A stretch of DNA of 64,000 nt from Progne subis subis. Taxonomy: Eukaryota; Chordata; Aves; Passeriformes; Hirundinidae. The translations under genes were made by a program, and so were the position numbers. The stretch spans positions 8,216,943 through 8,280,942 of the forward strand of contig JAKJHU010000024.1 of NCBI GenBank assembly GCA_022316685.1, read 5' to 3'. Positions 61,643 to 64,000 of this stretch are shown here, in pieces. Positions within the stretch are counted from its first letter, which is position 1, and each line of letters opens with the position of its first letter. The notes under the pieces are model-generated. The model did not search any database and was not told where the DNA came from. It saw nothing but the letters and a program-made list of their open reading frames with translations.

Positions 61643-63893
61643 CATACAAGTCCCTTTGAACAGCTGGGAGTTACAGCATCCTTTGATCACAGTATTCTGA
61701 ATTTTCAGTCAAAATGAGGACATTTTTGTCCTTACTTGGGCTGTTTTTACAAGTCTATTTCCTCAAGTATGTTTTTGGACTTTCCTTTGCAGGCATGCAA
61801 GGAAGGAGAACAATTAATGTATACATTTTTACATAAATGTTTATAAATTTAGTAAAGGGAAAGAGCTTTGCCACAAGAAACCTCAGCTCTTTTGAAGACA
61901 GTTTTCTAATGATGACCCTTGGCATGCTAGCCCACATGGGATTCCTCTGAGAAGAGTCTGATGAAAATTAGTCTATTCTCATTTCAAACAGAATTTTGCT
62001 GAAGTCCTGATCAGAGCATCAGCATGAAGTCCAGGGAGACAACACACGCTACTTGATTCACTCCACAGCCTCCCTCTCCTGGTAATTGTTGCAGGAACAC
62101 ATAGTGACAAGACTATAGGATGTGAGGGGTCTGGATGTACTCAGGCTGTTACTCTCTGTTTAAAGATTTAAACCATCAGGGTATGATAAGGCTTTTTGAT
62201 GTTCATTGAACATGGAGCTTGGGTACAGAAGAAGGGGAAAGGGCTTCACCGGAAGGCAATCATCTTTCAGAGCCACAGTAAGACTGAGAGAGGTGGGAAA
62301 ATCTCAGTCTCAGCATAGACATGGAACAAAGGGAGATGAAAGGGCTAGGGTGAAGAAGGGGCCAGATCTGGCTGTGAGGCAGAACTTGCACTAAAAGATA
62401 GTTCGATGCCTTAAAAAGCAGAAAAAACATTTAGTGTTCTTACTCCATTAACATACACTTTTGGCTAAAATTTAACTATTCTGCAGTTTTTTTACAGTTT
62501 ATGTTGACACTATGTTTAAACAACGCCTCTGGCTTATTTTGAAATTATTTAATGAATGTATTTTGTCAGACGAACATCATTTCCTAATTATACAGGAAAG
62601 TATTAAATGATGAGCTATTTTAAAATGTGGATACAATCTTTTCTTTCCTAAGGGACAAACCAAAAACAGGCTGGTGCCATACATTGCTGTATAACGTATA
62701 TGACTGAGGAGGGGAGTGCAGACACAGAAATTTTCCTTGTATTGACAAAGCAAGGCATCTTAAGACAAACATGAAAAGGCATTACCATCACCAGGTAAGG
62801 CTGATACAACACCGTTTCATCATCCAGAAGAGAATGACTATTTCCGAGAATAATTAAGGGCCTAATCCTGCACCATGAATGGTGATGAGTGCTTTTGATT
62901 CTCATTCGCTTTAAAGGGAGATGAGAGGAATCAGTAGGTCACAGGATCAGGCTCTAAAATGAAAGAGAGATTTGAAAAAGTCATCTACACGATTTCATTG
63001 ACTAGGAGGAAGAGAAAGACAGTTTGATCTGAGCATCACTTGTATGCTCTGGGAGTTTCACAGCACCTCTGCTGTACAGCACTGTAATTTTGTAGGTCCA
63101 ACAGGCATTTGCCAGCATTAGCTGCTCTGAAATAAGGGAGAAGGTAAAGGATTCACATAGAAAGCTGAGTGTTAAGCTGATCAAAGGCAGAGATACAGGG
63201 ATTTATATGCACCTTTCTAGCTAAGAAGCACTACCTACTTTTTTATACTAATCTCAGTGGGCCAAATTTATCCTGATGTAACTCAAAGCATATCAGAAGA
63301 ATTACTGCAGAGATAAAGTAGACCCAGTCTCCCTGTGATGTTATTTATAATCTGTATGTTTTGCTCTGTAAGAGCATACATACTTGGAGGGTTGCCTAAC
63401 TGCAGTCACTTACAAGGGTGCAAGAGTCTATTGACTTCAGCAAAGGTAATTCTGAGTTTGATGGAGATTCACATCAAAGCAGCAGCATGGACTGTTCCTA
63501 AAAGTCATTCCTATATATTCACTGATGTTCTTAACTTTGCATTAAGAACTGCATTAACACTTACATTAGGTTGTGCATTCCCCTTCAAATCTGAAGTCTG
63601 CCATCCTTTCTCCAACAGCTAAATGCCTTATATGCATCTATTGTGAAACCTGGTCCTGCAGAGTGAACATACTGTGACCAGTCTGCTTCTGTGAAAATGC
63701 TTGGCACACATTTGGTTGGCTTTCAAATCCAAGGCTGGCATTTTCAGAAGCATTTAAGAGACTCAGGCATGTAAGTCCCACTGAAAGTCAATGAAATGTC
63801 TTCCTAAATCAGTTACATTTTCTGAACGTTAGATCCTATTGTGCTTCAGTGAGAGCTGGCTGCCTCCCAGCTAAAGCTCTGAAAAACCTAGCC
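61643..63893. other. Unique noncoding DNA, no gene seen
   Basis: Frames of up to 95 codons (63,335-63,622, plus) and 85 codons (62,648-62,905, minus) without recognisable domains. No named repeat. Confidence 0.7.
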
Positions 63894-63909
63894 AAAAAAA
63901 AAAAAAAAA
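63894..63909. repeat. Poly(A) tract, 16 bases
   Basis: A pure A run followed by TACTGACACAAAAC. The remaining bases to 64,000 show nothing specific. Confidence 0.95.
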
Positions 63910-64000
63910 TACTGACACAAAACTAACACAAACAATAGATAAAATTTGTGTAAACTGAGTCTTTCCATGATCAGTCTACTTCGAAAATGCTAAGGCATCT

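Noticed and set aside
1..64000. CRISPR array, operon, tRNA or rRNA genes
   Set aside because: No regularly spaced direct repeats, no tight same-strand long frames, and no tRNA or rRNA signature. The transposon content is that of a bird.

Overview
The window looks like a piece of a bird nuclear genome, most likely gene-desert or deep intronic DNA. The main evidence is two copies of the avian LINE CR1, both in minus orientation: a long one at about 43,469-44,410 and a short old one at about 36,890-37,105. A third, degraded interspersed repeat at about 32,620-33,250 resembles an LTR-type repeat that I recall from passerine genomes. The base composition is AT-rich and almost free of CpG outside the repeats. 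A-rich, AAAC-rich and poly(T) tracts are common, as in songbird DNA. There are no Alu, L1 or B1-like sequences, and nothing prokaryotic. 

I find no protein-coding gene that I can support. The longest open frames (189, 164, 156, 143 and 138 codons) mostly lie in repeats: the 189, 164 and 143-codon frames and a second 138-codon frame sit in the long CR1, and the 156-codon frame is in the degraded repeat. The remaining 138-codon frame (22,953-23,369) is in single-copy sequence and shows no recognisable domain. I see no CpG island, histone-like or zinc-finger-like run, tRNA, snRNA, rRNA or CRISPR array. 

Layout: 1-32 kb is mostly unique AT-rich DNA with simple repeats, two striking hairpins (22,126-22,171 and 25,910-25,937) and two stretches that look like conserved noncoding elements (about 5.44-5.78 kb and 19.89-20.42 kb). 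From 32 to 44.4 kb lie the three transposon relics and another candidate conserved block at 40.95-41.9 kb. From 44.4 to 47.0 kb is a long repeat-free, very AT-rich block dense in TAAT and octamer-type sites; it starts directly beside the long CR1 and is my best candidate for a regulatory element cluster. From 47 to 64 kb the sequence is mostly ordinary, with a polypyrimidine mirror repeat at 50.95 kb and a strong CTCF-like motif at 55.49 kb. 

No undescribed biological system is evident. The claims about conservation and regulation are inferences from composition and motifs; I could not run an alignment.
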